A DNA stretch of 64,000 nucleotides from Siphonobacter sp. SORGH_AS_0500 (lineage in GTDB: Bacteria > Bacteroidota > Bacteroidia > Cytophagales > Spirosomataceae): NCBI RefSeq assembly GCF_002838835.1, contig NZ_NHPP01000023.1, positions 1 to 64,000 on the forward strand, in the 5' to 3' direction. The notes below the pieces were generated by a model. That model saw only the letters and a program-made list of their open reading frames with translations. It made no database searches and had not been told where the DNA came from. Both the position numbers and the translations under genes were made by a program. Of the stretch, positions 35,679 through 43,757 are shown piece by piece. How positions within the stretch are numbered: position 1 is the stretch's first letter; each line of letters starts with the position of its first letter.

Positions 35679-36065
35679 ATGAAAATCACTATCACTTTTT
35701 TTACAATTTTAAGCTTTTCCTTTTGCACAGCGGCCCAAGAGCTTCGTACAGAGAAAGCTTTAGAACTTTATAATACACTTGCAGCTCGTCAATTTGATTT
35801 GATTGCCCAAGGAGACACTTCAGAAATTGGAGATGCGAAGTGGGGCACTCATAAGCTTAAAGATATGTACCCCACTGCTAAATATGGCTATTATACAGCC
35901 ATTAGTAAGGGAATTATTCATGAATTAAGAAAAGACTTAGCCAAACATCCCAAAGATCTTTCAGAAATCCTTACATTTTTAGAAGAAGCGTATAGAAAGA
36001 AATTTCCCAAATTACCTGATTCATTTTATACGGATGTTAAGAAACAAGTCAAGCAACTTAAGTAA
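35679..36065 (+). CDS. Unrecognised small exported protein
   Basis: 128 residues with a signal peptide ending at CTAAQ (about residue 20). The mature part is largely helical with charged repeats (LAARQFDLIAQGD, ILTFLEEAYRKKFPKLPD). No family recognised. It shares the lower GC of the large membrane protein upstream, from which 84 bases separate it. Confidence 0.6.
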   Translation: MKITITFFTILSFSFCTAAQELRTEKALELYNTLAARQFDLIAQGDTSEIGDAKWGTHKLKDMYPTAKYGYYTAISKGIIHELRKDLAKHPKDLSEILTFLEEAYRKKFPKLPDSFYTDVKKQVKQLK

Positions 36066-36117
36066 GCTACTTTATGGTTAGAGTTAGCGGAGCATCACCA
36101 ACCATAAGGCCGAAAAT

Positions 36118-36151
36118 ACTAAAGAATGAGACATTAGCCTCATTCTTTAGT
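36118..36151. terminator. Bidirectional terminator overlapping lepB stop
   Basis: 13-bp perfect stem actaaagaatgag / ctcattctttagt, 8-base loop; the right arm covers the stop codon of lepB. Confidence 0.85.
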
Positions 36152-37295
36152 TAATAACCGAAAACAACCGATTCCAGCGAATTTTATTCCAGACCTGTGC
36201 CGCTACCGGGTCGATGGACATCCAGACGAACACGGCTTTTCCTACGATGTGATCGGCGGGAACGAAGCCCCAGTATCGCGAATCGTCGGAGTTATGCCGG
36301 CTATCTCCCATCATGAAATAATAATCCTGTTTGAAGGTATACGATTGAATCTTTTTGCCGTTAATCTCAACTTGATCAGGGTTTACTTTCACGTTTTCTA
36401 AATGTTCGTAACGTTCAATGACCGGTCCGTAAAGGGCAATGGTTTTTGCATTTATGGGAATGGTCATTCCCTGTTTGGGAACGACTAAAGGACCAAAGTT
36501 ATCCCGGTTCCAGTGATAAACGGAGTTGCCGTAGATGCCCGATTCTTTTTCCCCCGCCAAAGCCGTTAAGGGTTCCACTCCTTTTATCCAATCCAGTTGG
36601 CGTAACTGCTGGGCTGTAGCTTCTGTAGTCAGAATCTGATACCCTACAAGTTCATTTTTTTGTGTTTTTTGATTATATATCTCTATAGGGTTCCAGTTAA
36701 TAAACGGCCCCTCGGCTGACTGGTAATCATTCACCAGATTATACTTTCTAAAGAAACGCTCGTCTAGCACTTCACTGGTTTTGAGCAGGTAACTTGTCTG
36801 AGCCTTCTCAGGCATGGCTTGCTTCTTTCCATTGACATACACTTGCTGTTGACGCACTTCAATCACATCTCCACCCATACCGATGCATCGCTTAATTAAA
36901 TGTTTTCGCAAATCGGCCGGATGGTCCTTCTCGCCGTTCACTTTGGGAGGAAAATTAAATACGACGACATCATTATTTTTCACCTCCGTGAATCCGGGCA
37001 GCCGATATGTAGGTAACTGAATGACATCCGTATAAGAAGGCAAATCAGTACCCCAGATTTTCTGGTGCGTCAATGGTAATTGCAGGGGCGTTTGTGGCGT
37101 GCGGGCTCCGTAATGAAGCTTACTCACCAACAGAAAATCGCCTACCATCAGATTTGCTTCCATCGAAGGCGTAGGAATGGCAAAGGCTTCCATAGTGAAA
37201 AAACGAATCAGTGTAGCAGCTATGACCGCAAACACCAGTGAATTTAACCACTCTCTCCTCGCCGAAGCTGGTTTCTTTGACTTGAATTTGAACAT
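36147..37295 (-). CDS. lepB: Signal peptidase I
   Basis: 382 residues, inner-membrane serine protease that releases signal peptides in the periplasm. A single N-terminal transmembrane helix (about residues 18-36) precedes the catalytic serine S44 in PTPSMEANLMVGD; the general base lysine is K135 in HLIKRCIGMGGD; the last box is MGDSRHNSDDSRYWG. A long insert of about 130 residues between the lysine and last box (YNLVNDYQSAEGPF onward) is usual in Bacteroidota enzymes. It converges with the small exported-protein gene. Confidence 0.96.
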   Translation of the reverse strand: MFKFKSKKPASARREWLNSLVFAVIAATLIRFFTMEAFAIPTPSMEANLMVGDFLLVSKLHYGARTPQTPLQLPLTHQKIWGTDLPSYTDVIQLPTYRLPGFTEVKNNDVVVFNFPPKVNGEKDHPADLRKHLIKRCIGMGGDVIEVRQQQVYVNGKKQAMPEKAQTSYLLKTSEVLDERFFRKYNLVNDYQSAEGPFINWNPIEIYNQKTQKNELVGYQILTTEATAQQLRQLDWIKGVEPLTALAGEKESGIYGNSVYHWNRDNFGPLVVPKQGMTIPINAKTIALYGPVIERYEHLENVKVNPDQVEINGKKIQSYTFKQDYYFMMGDSRHNSDDSRYWGFVPADHIVGKAVFVWMSIDPVAAQVWNKIRWNRLFSVIN

Positions 37296-37449
37296 AGGAC
37301 TGATAGTTATGAAGACTTGATCTCAAAGTAGAAAGCTTTTGAATCTGACTCTAAATCTTTTACACCAACGGTCCATGATCTGAGTAGAAAGACACTCAAA
37401 TCCAATGCTTTTTTGTTACTTCACGACTTCTAAAACCTATGATACTCCA

Positions 37450-37881
37450 ATGAAACTCGCCTTTTTTGCTTTCGCTCTCCTTTTCATTACCGCGTGTCAA
37501 CCCAAAAATGAATTAAAAGGAAGCTGGGAACTGGTGGCTGCCCAGAAAATTGAAGCGGGAAAGACTACTTCGGATGACCTTTCCGGTCGGAAAATGATCA
37601 AGATCCTCAATGACACTCACTTCTCCTTTCTGAATCATGATTTGAAGGCCGGGAAAGATTCGTCTACTGCCTTTTTTGCCGGAGGCGGTGGTACCTACAC
37701 TTGGCAAGGGGACCAATACACCGAACACGTAGAGTATTGCAGCTATCGGCCTTATGAAGGCAAAAGCTTTCAGTTTACGGTTGAATTTCGTCAGGATACC
37801 CTTATTCAAACGGGCAAGGAGGAAATCAAAGAACTGGGTATTAATCATACCATCGTTGAAAAGTACATTCGGGTCAAGTAA
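37450..37881 (+). CDS. Lipoprotein, lipocalin-like
   Basis: 143 residues from ATG 37450. The signal sequence MKLAFFAFALLFITAC has a lipobox with cysteine 16. The mature part begins ELKGSWELVAAQKIE and continues with alternate strands (TYTWQGDQYTEHVEYC, SFQFTVEFRQDTLIQTG), a pattern typical of Bacteroidota lipocalin-like lipoproteins. Ligand unknown. An in-frame upstream TTG-type start (37405) would spoil the signal sequence and is rejected. It overlaps nothing and precedes the acetyl-CoA hydrolase gene by 167 bases. Confidence 0.7.
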   Translation: MKLAFFAFALLFITACQPKNELKGSWELVAAQKIEAGKTTSDDLSGRKMIKILNDTHFSFLNHDLKAGKDSSTAFFAGGGGTYTWQGDQYTEHVEYCSYRPYEGKSFQFTVEFRQDTLIQTGKEEIKELGINHTIVEKYIRVK

Positions 37882-38003
37882 ATTACCTCTCGTCAGGGGT
37901 TACCTTCCTGATCACTGGCCATCTGACTTCATGGAAAGTTTAATTATTTAGAATATTTCTAAATAATTTTCTTCAAAAGCTGATATTCTTCATTTTTTGT
38001 ACG

Positions 38004-38021
38004 AATTTGACGCGTCAAATT
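38004..38021. promoter_or_regulatory. Perfect 18-bp palindrome aatttgacgcgtcaaatt
   Basis: Exact dyad symmetry over 18 bases with no spacer, 27 bases before the ATG at 38049. The form is that of a dimeric repressor operator (TetR- or MarR-like in size). The half-site ttgac recurs once more right after it (38021-38025). Confidence 0.5.
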
Positions 38022-38048
38022 TGACCTTTCTTTCGACAAAAGATTACC

Positions 38049-39338
38049 ATGAATCATTACAGCTATGTATCGCCCGCCGAGGCGGTTCGCCATATTGAAA
38101 GTCACGAACGCGTATTTATACAGGCCGCCGCCGCTACGCCCATGCCGTTGATTGAGGCCCTGGCCCAGCGAGCATCCGAACTGGAGGACGTACACACCAT
38201 TCACATGCACCTGGAGGGAAAAACTTTTCCTCTGGTTGAGCCCGAAGCTCGCCACGCTTTTTTCCCCAATGCCATTTTTATTGGTTCAAGTCTGAGGAAA
38301 GCCGTTGCGGAAGGATACGCCCAATACCTGCCCATTTTTTTAAGTGAGGTACCCAATTTATTCCGAAATCGAATCTGGCCGCTGGATACCGCTATCGTTC
38401 AGGTTTCACCGCCGGATCAGCACGGGTATTGTTCGCTTGGGACTTCAGTGGATGTGAGTAGAGCTGCCGTTGAATCCGCGAAGAAAGTAATCGCTCTGGT
38501 TAACCCGCAGGTTCCCCGCTCACACGGAGACGGAATTGTTCACGTTCAGCAATTTACGGCGATGAGTTATGTGGATCGTCCGCTGTATGAGCATGAATTG
38601 AGTCGACCCACGGACGTCGAATCGGCCATTGGTCGGAATGTAGCGGGATTGGTAGAAGACGGAGCCTGCATTCAGATGGGAATTGGCGGTATTCCTAATG
38701 CCGTATTACTCTATCTGGAAAATCACCGCGATCTGGGTGTTCATACCGAAATGTTCTCCGATGGGTTATTACCTCTGGTTCATAAAGGAATCATTACGGG
38801 TAAACATAAGAAAATACACCCCGGAAAAATTGTGTCAAGCTTTGCCGTAGGTAGTCGTAAGCTTTACGATTTTATTGATGATAATCCGGGGGTGTCTATG
38901 CTGGATATTGGTTATGTTAACGACACGGCCATTATTCGTCAGAATCCTAAAGTAACGGCCATTAACAGTGCTATTGAAGTAGATCTTACCGGACAAATTT
39001 GTGCTGATTCCATCGGCACACGGATGTATTCGGGCGTAGGCGGTCAGATGGATTTCATTCGGGGAGCCACCTTGTCTCAGAATGGGAAAGCCATTATTGC
39101 CATTCCTTCGGTTACTAATCGGGGTGAATCTAAAATTGTACCTCTTCTCAAACAGGGAGCAGGCGTGGTAACGACACGTGCCCACACGCGTTACATCGTG
39201 ACCGAATACGGCGTTGCTGATTTATACGGTAAAAACCTGGCTCAGCGAGCTAAAGCTCTGATTCACATTGCTCACCCTGACCATCAGGAAGCTCTGGAAG
39301 AAGCCGCTTTTGATCGATTGCAGCAAATGCGTTATTAA
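38049..39338 (+). CDS. Acetyl-CoA hydrolase/transferase family protein
   Basis: 429 residues with the two Rossmann-like CoA-transferase halves. N-terminal half: HESHERVFIQAAAATPMPLIEAL; C-terminal half: GIGGIPNAVLLYLENHRDLGVHTEMFSDG, which contains the glutamate expected to form the acyl-CoA intermediate, and YSGVGGQMDFIRGA. Length and motifs match the 4-hydroxybutyrate/acetate CoA-transferase group (Cat2-like, AbfT-like). It probably moves CoA between acetyl-CoA and an organic acid. Single gene with an 18-bp palindrome just upstream, a possible operator, and a terminator. Confidence 0.92.
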   Translation: MNHYSYVSPAEAVRHIESHERVFIQAAAATPMPLIEALAQRASELEDVHTIHMHLEGKTFPLVEPEARHAFFPNAIFIGSSLRKAVAEGYAQYLPIFLSEVPNLFRNRIWPLDTAIVQVSPPDQHGYCSLGTSVDVSRAAVESAKKVIALVNPQVPRSHGDGIVHVQQFTAMSYVDRPLYEHELSRPTDVESAIGRNVAGLVEDGACIQMGIGGIPNAVLLYLENHRDLGVHTEMFSDGLLPLVHKGIITGKHKKIHPGKIVSSFAVGSRKLYDFIDDNPGVSMLDIGYVNDTAIIRQNPKVTAINSAIEVDLTGQICADSIGTRMYSGVGGQMDFIRGATLSQNGKAIIAIPSVTNRGESKIVPLLKQGAGVVTTRAHTRYIVTEYGVADLYGKNLAQRAKALIHIAHPDHQEALEEAAFDRLQQMRY

Positions 39339-39359
39339 CTTCTATCCAATCCCGTTCAT

Positions 39360-39385
39360 AAGTCCGGCAATTGCTTGCCGGACTT
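39360..39385 (+). terminator. Terminator after acetyl-CoA hydrolase
   Basis: Stem aagtccggcaa / ttgccggactt around a short loop, followed by ttatattt. Confidence 0.85.
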
Positions 39386-39652
39386 TTATATTTCATTTAA
39401 TTCACTATTGATTACTTCTGTTTTTACCCTCCAACTGGCCCAAGTATTAAAAAGAGTCAGAAACATCAATACATATCTATTTTGGGTAGGAACGAGATGA
39501 CATCTCGCACAGACCGCTGGAAACTTTAGTTCTGACTGCCTCGCTGTATGCATTACTTAAGAAGACAAAGAACCCATATATAAGCTGACTCTTTATCTTA
39601 TGGTTCTTTTCGTAGATGCTTATTTCCTCTAGTGATAAATATCCAAAATCGG

Positions 39653-39660
39653 TACATTTG
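39653..39660 (+). promoter_or_regulatory. -7 element TACATTTG
   Basis: Exact TAnnTTTG match, 27 bases before the ATG at 39688. Confidence 0.5.
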
Positions 39661-39687
39661 TAAGGCATTTAATCGCACCTTCCTAAC

Positions 39688-40797
39688 ATGTCCCGTCTCT
39701 ATCAAGTAATTAGTTTATTAGTGATTTCGGTAAGCTCTTTTGCTCAGTCAAACCGTATCATTTGGACACCCTCTACTGAACTGTCCTTTCGAAATTTTTC
39801 AGAAGTTACTACTCGGAATTATCTGGACATACAGTTAAATTTTAATTATCAAATTAACCCCATAACCTTTCAGCGTTTCAGACCCATTGTTACTTCTGAA
39901 GTAGTTTTTGATCCGAGGCATTCGACTCTGGAATCTGAAGATCCGAGAAATCTAAAATACGCTCAGATTATTTTTGATATGCAGGGCTATGCTTCAAGGG
40001 TTTTGAAATATAAGGTTATGCAGCTTGGAGATATTAAGGATTCTCCTCAGCAAGCCCAACGAATTCTGGATGATTTATACGCTCAGGTTAGACAGAACAC
40101 CAATCAAATGCAAAATGCATTTGAACAGGAATTAACCGCCGATCCGTCCGCCGCTACACTTCAACGTTGGGCTAATAAAGTTGCAGAGTTAATCAAACAA
40201 ACACCTGAAGTTGAGGTAGTTGAAACCTTTACTCAATGGAGTATTGGCCTGTATACGGGCATTGGCAGAAACTTTTTCCTAGGAAAGACAAAATCGTATT
40301 TTACGGATGCTACCAGCTTCAATTTGGGTTTCTCCTTCGATCATGCTAAATCCAGAATCAGCTTTGATATGAATTTAGGAGGCAATAAAACCAGAGATTA
40401 CTTTTACAAAAAAGGAGACTGGTTACCTGGTACTAAAACGAACCTAGCCGCCATAGAATTAACTTACGGGCGAAAAATTCAACGCAATCATTGGGTATAT
40501 ATTCCTTTTGTTGGAGCTGCTGTTAATGAGTTTACTCCCCGCAAAAATAAAGATGATGATCGGATTTTAATCGGATATGGTCCAACTGCCGGAATCGAAA
40601 TTTGTCGTATTTTTAAAATAAAGAGTGATTATCAGGAACGAGCTTTCTTTTTCTATAAAGCCCGATTATCTGTCAATCCAACCAATTTTATATCAGGGTT
40701 ATCTGGTACCCATATTAACTTGCGGATTGCCGTCGGCTTTGATGCTTCAAAAACAAGAAGAGGAATGGCAATTGTTAAGAAAAACGATACGATCTAA
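39688..40797 (+). CDS. Unrecognised exported protein, probably outer membrane
   Basis: 369 residues with a signal peptide ending at SSFAQ (about residue 20). An N-terminal beta-rich region, a helical middle (QQAQRILDDLYAQVRQNTNQMQNAFEQEL) and a C-terminal half of alternating strands (SFNLGFSFDHAKSRISFDMNLGG, GIEICRIFKIKSDY) suggest a barrel or beta-sandwich in the envelope. No family recognised. Single gene with its own -7 box and a hairpin terminator. Confidence 0.65.
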   Translation: MSRLYQVISLLVISVSSFAQSNRIIWTPSTELSFRNFSEVTTRNYLDIQLNFNYQINPITFQRFRPIVTSEVVFDPRHSTLESEDPRNLKYAQIIFDMQGYASRVLKYKVMQLGDIKDSPQQAQRILDDLYAQVRQNTNQMQNAFEQELTADPSAATLQRWANKVAELIKQTPEVEVVETFTQWSIGLYTGIGRNFFLGKTKSYFTDATSFNLGFSFDHAKSRISFDMNLGGNKTRDYFYKKGDWLPGTKTNLAAIELTYGRKIQRNHWVYIPFVGAAVNEFTPRKNKDDDRILIGYGPTAGIEICRIFKIKSDYQERAFFFYKARLSVNPTNFISGLSGTHINLRIAVGFDASKTRRGMAIVKKNDTI

Positions 40798-40862
40798 TGT
40801 TCTTAGCAGTATCTTTTCTTTCTTCTACAATTAATTGATTCTGTAAATCGAGGTAAGAATTC

Positions 40863-40914
40863 TATAACTTCCCGAAAGTTTAAATCGGGGCACGTTGCTT
40901 TTCGGGAAGTTATA
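40863..40914. terminator. Bidirectional terminator, cttcccgaa family
   Basis: Perfect 15-bp stem tataacttcccgaaa / tttcgggaagttata with a 22-base loop between convergent genes. Same arms as at 19850. Confidence 0.8.
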
Positions 40915-40931
40915 TTTACCATAAAATCCCC

Positions 40932-41718
40932 CTATTCTTCAATACGTTCCAAAGGCTTGGATTCCTGTAACTGCTTGGCAAAAACTCCAGCAACCGTTAC
41001 AGCCAGCGTAGCAGCACAAAGGGCTACTTCCTTCCGCTCATTCTTCTGTTTCGCGGCGATTCCAGCAAGGGCGGCGATGAACGGAATTAAATAATAAGGA
41101 TCATTCAGTTTGCGGGCGACACCTATGCCCAACGTAGCCGTCAGCGATAAAGCCCCGCAGGTTAATTGCCCTTTTAAGGATTCAGGTATTTTAATGCCCG
41201 ATTGTAACAACAAATTTCCTCCACTAATCACCGAAGCTGCCGTTAACCAACCAGCATATAGACTGATCGATTTTTGAAAAGTGCGTTCCGGCTGCGGAAC
41301 GTTGGTTTTACCAATTTCCAGGGCTTCATGCAGCATCAACGCATTGGGTAATAAGGCAATCGTAGTTAAAGCCGCAGCACGACGACTTAGCAAATCATCT
41401 TTAGCAAAGAAGTACGTAAAGACATTATTTAAAGCGTAACTACTTACTAACCAAGGCACCGCTTTCTGGTAACGGGGATTATCGAGCTGATCAGGTAAGG
41501 CCTGGTGAACGGCGAGAGCCGTAGTTCCGGTATAAATCGTGGGCCACATAATCCCGAAGGTTTCATTGGCCGGAGTTAACAGATTTTCGTCTACCTCTTT
41601 CCGCTGCTTGCTAAAAGAGCTTTTACGTTGGGTTCGGGAACGGGTAAAAAATAAGTACGACAATGCTACCTACAACAGCAATGGCGGTACCTACTCGTTG
41701 AATGGAAATGGTATTCAT
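40932..41718 (-). CDS. TspO/MBR-related membrane protein, N-terminus frameshifted
   Basis: The intact part (from TTG 41663) carries LLTPANETFGIMWPTIYTG, the TM2 region of TspO/MBR relatives (tryptophan-rich sensory protein type with ITPANYAFAIWG in other bacteria), then four further membrane segments and an acidic C-terminus. Upstream, the ATG at 41718 opens MNTISIQRVGTAIAVVGSIV in another frame, which is the missing first membrane helix; a third frame between gives TYFLPVPEPNVKALL. Two single-base additions (near 41656 and 41594) fuse all three into one 262-residue protein of normal layout. Function of these relatives is unclear (porphyrin or lipid binding in TspO). Confidence 0.7.
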
Positions 41719-41866
41719 AAAAAATAAAGGTTTTGTTCTGTATTAACTCTTTCCGTTATTTTTTAAAAACCAGTGCCAAATAATTCGTTTCCTTGTGACG
41801 TATCGCGACACTGCCGCTGATGAAAATACGAATAAACAACGACTCAGAACTATCAACTGAGCCTCA

Positions 41867-43009
41867 TTAATACCCGTGTAAATCGATGTGGTTGCTCTCC
41901 AGAATTTCTACCCGCTTTTTCATCTTTTTCTGAATAATCTTGAAATGATGTTCATCTTCAGGTGTAATCAGCGAAATGGCTTCGCCGGAAGCATCAGCCC
42001 GACCCGTCCGGCCAATCCGGTGGACATAATCTTTCGGGGAACGAGGTAACTCGAAATTAATGACGTAGGGTAAAAACTGAATATCAATTCCACGAGAAAT
42101 CAGATCGGTGGCGACTAATACCTGAATTTCACCGGATTTAAAGCGGTTCAATGCCATCATCCTCGCTCCCTGACTTTTCTGACCATGCATGGCATACGCC
42201 TGAATGCCGTTCTTGTTCAGCTTGACAACCAGATTATCAGCCGTTCGGGTGGATGAAACGAAGACCAGCACTTGCTTCATGTTTTCAGACTTAATCAGGT
42301 AGCGTAAAAACGGGCCCTTCCGCTCGGCTGTTACCGCAAAAGCGATCTGGTGAATCTGATCGAGGTCAAGTTCGGGTTCTTCTATTTCAATCTTAACGGG
42401 TTGGGTTAATATCTTTTTTTGAACCACGTCTACTGAATCCGCTAGTGTCGCCGAAAACAGGAGGTTCTGACGCTTTCGGGGTAATAAGGCGAAGATTTTA
42501 TTCATCTCTTCTTCAAAACCCAGATTCAGCATTTTATCGGCCTCATCCAAGATCAACGTATTAACCTGAGCCAGCGAAAGAGCATGATTATCCAGCAGGT
42601 CAAGCAAACGTCCGGGCGTGGCCACTAATACGTCCGTTCCGGGCAGATGCTGCATTTGAGGATTGATGGAAACTCCACCGTATACCGCTAGCGTTCGCAC
42701 TTTTCGGGGTAATTTTTTACTAAATCCCTGAAAGACTTCGGCAATCTGAACGGCTAATTCCCGCGTGGGCACCAGAATCAGAACTTTGATAAAGCGATTG
42801 TGGGCGGGCGAGGTTTTCTGAAGTAACTCCAGAACAGGCAAGGCAAAACTGGCGGTTTTCCCCGAACCGGTTTTAGCAATTCCCAACACATCTTTTCCAT
42901 TCAGAATAACCGGAATGGCCTCTTGTTGAATAGGATAAGGTGTGGTGTATGACTGCTCGGCAATGGCTTGAAGTAAAGCCTCGGATAGACCCAGAGAGTG
43001 GAATGACAT
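41867..43009 (-). CDS. rhlE: DEAD-box RNA helicase (RhlE type)
   Basis: 380 residues. Q motif (FHSLGLSEALLQAIAEQ...PIQQEAIP), Walker A AKTGSGKTASF, PTRELAVQ, DEAD, SAT, and HRIGRTGRADASGEA are all present and in order. The C-terminal tail is very short, ending soon after helicase domain 2, so no RNA-recognition extension is present. It unwinds RNA in ribosome assembly or decay. I start at ATG 43009 (MSFHSLGLS); a codon five positions earlier is not needed. A -7 element is at 43032-43039. Confidence 0.93.
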   Translation of the reverse strand: MSFHSLGLSEALLQAIAEQSYTTPYPIQQEAIPVILNGKDVLGIAKTGSGKTASFALPVLELLQKTSPAHNRFIKVLILVPTRELAVQIAEVFQGFSKKLPRKVRTLAVYGGVSINPQMQHLPGTDVLVATPGRLLDLLDNHALSLAQVNTLILDEADKMLNLGFEEEMNKIFALLPRKRQNLLFSATLADSVDVVQKKILTQPVKIEIEEPELDLDQIHQIAFAVTAERKGPFLRYLIKSENMKQVLVFVSSTRTADNLVVKLNKNGIQAYAMHGQKSQGARMMALNRFKSGEIQVLVATDLISRGIDIQFLPYVINFELPRSPKDYVHRIGRTGRADASGEAISLITPEDEHHFKIIQKKMKKRVEILESNHIDLHGY

Positions 43010-43031
43010 AAGAATTGATAACAATACCCTG

Positions 43032-43039
43032 CAAAGATA
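43032..43039 (-). promoter_or_regulatory. -7 element TATCTTTG of helicase gene
   Basis: Exact TAnnTTTG on the minus strand, 23 bases before the ATG at 43009. Confidence 0.5.
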
Positions 43040-43141
43040 CTAAGGCAAAAGTTTATTTTATTTTTACTTGAGTATTAGCACCCATTACGGTCAAAATTGG
43101 AATACTTCTTTACCCAGTTGAGGAAACCAATTTACCAATCC

Positions 43142-43588
43142 ATGAACTTTCCTGCCCTTTTTATCGCCAGTCTGGCGGGTACTTCTGCCATGACTTTATT
43201 CATGTATATCCTAAGTTTTATAACGGGTTATAGAACAAAAGTTATCAATGTATTAGGCACCTTACTTACCTTCCAAACCGGACCCAACGGTGAATTATCG
43301 ACAAGTCCCCTGGCGGTGATTGTTGGCACGCTGGTTCATTACGCTATAGGCTTTGCTTTTGCATTAGTCTATGGCTGGATTTGGTGGAAAGAACTTCTAC
43401 AGCCCGACTGGTGGTCTGTTCTTATTCTGGGTACGGCCAGCGGAATTCTGGCTGTTGGCTTCTGGGGCACTGTGCTTAAAATTCATCCCCGACCACCCCG
43501 GGTAAAGCTTTCGGCCTATCTCATGGCCATCTTTTTCGCCCATTATGTCTTTGTGTGGGGAGTTGTTTTTGGTTTTAAATTTTTGTAA
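43142..43588 (+). CDS. Unrecognised four-TM membrane protein
   Basis: 148 residues from ATG 43142 (MNFPALFIASLAGTSAMTL). Four membrane helices alternate with short loops: residues about 2-25, 58-78, 88-108, 125-147. TM1 contains AGTSAMTLFMYILSF, TM2 GTLVHYAIGFAFALVYGWIWW, TM4 FAHYVFVWGVVFGFKFL. Histidines in TM2 and TM4 are noticeable. No family recognised with confidence. A TTG-led extension from 43097 is possible but the ATG fits the helix start better. Confidence 0.65.
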   Translation: MNFPALFIASLAGTSAMTLFMYILSFITGYRTKVINVLGTLLTFQTGPNGELSTSPLAVIVGTLVHYAIGFAFALVYGWIWWKELLQPDWWSVLILGTASGILAVGFWGTVLKIHPRPPRVKLSAYLMAIFFAHYVFVWGVVFGFKFL

Positions 43589-43626
43589 ACAACGAGGAAT
43601 AGTCACCCCTTTTTCACTGGAACTAC

Positions 43627-43634
43627 TATTTTTG
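43627..43634 (+). promoter_or_regulatory. -7 element TATTTTTG before carboxynorspermidine dehydrogenase gene
   Basis: Exact TAnnTTTG match; the leader would be about 117 bases, long for this window. Confidence 0.45.
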
Positions 43635-43757
43635 CGGCCGAAGAACTCAAAAGAAGCTAAAATCCAGCCTTAGGACTCAGGTCTGAAAAGGGGTAACTTC
43701 TGTTGTTGGTTAAGTTTAGAACCCTCAAAACACTCGTTCGTTCATACACAACTGAAA

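Larger units (their letters stand above)
39339..39687. other. Intergenic stretch after acetyl-CoA hydrolase gene
   Basis: No gene. It holds a terminator (aagtccggcaa-ttg-cttgccggactt, 39360-39385), a palindrome cgagat-gac-atctcg near 39490, and the -7 element TACATTTG at 39653-39660 for the next gene. Confidence 0.6.
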
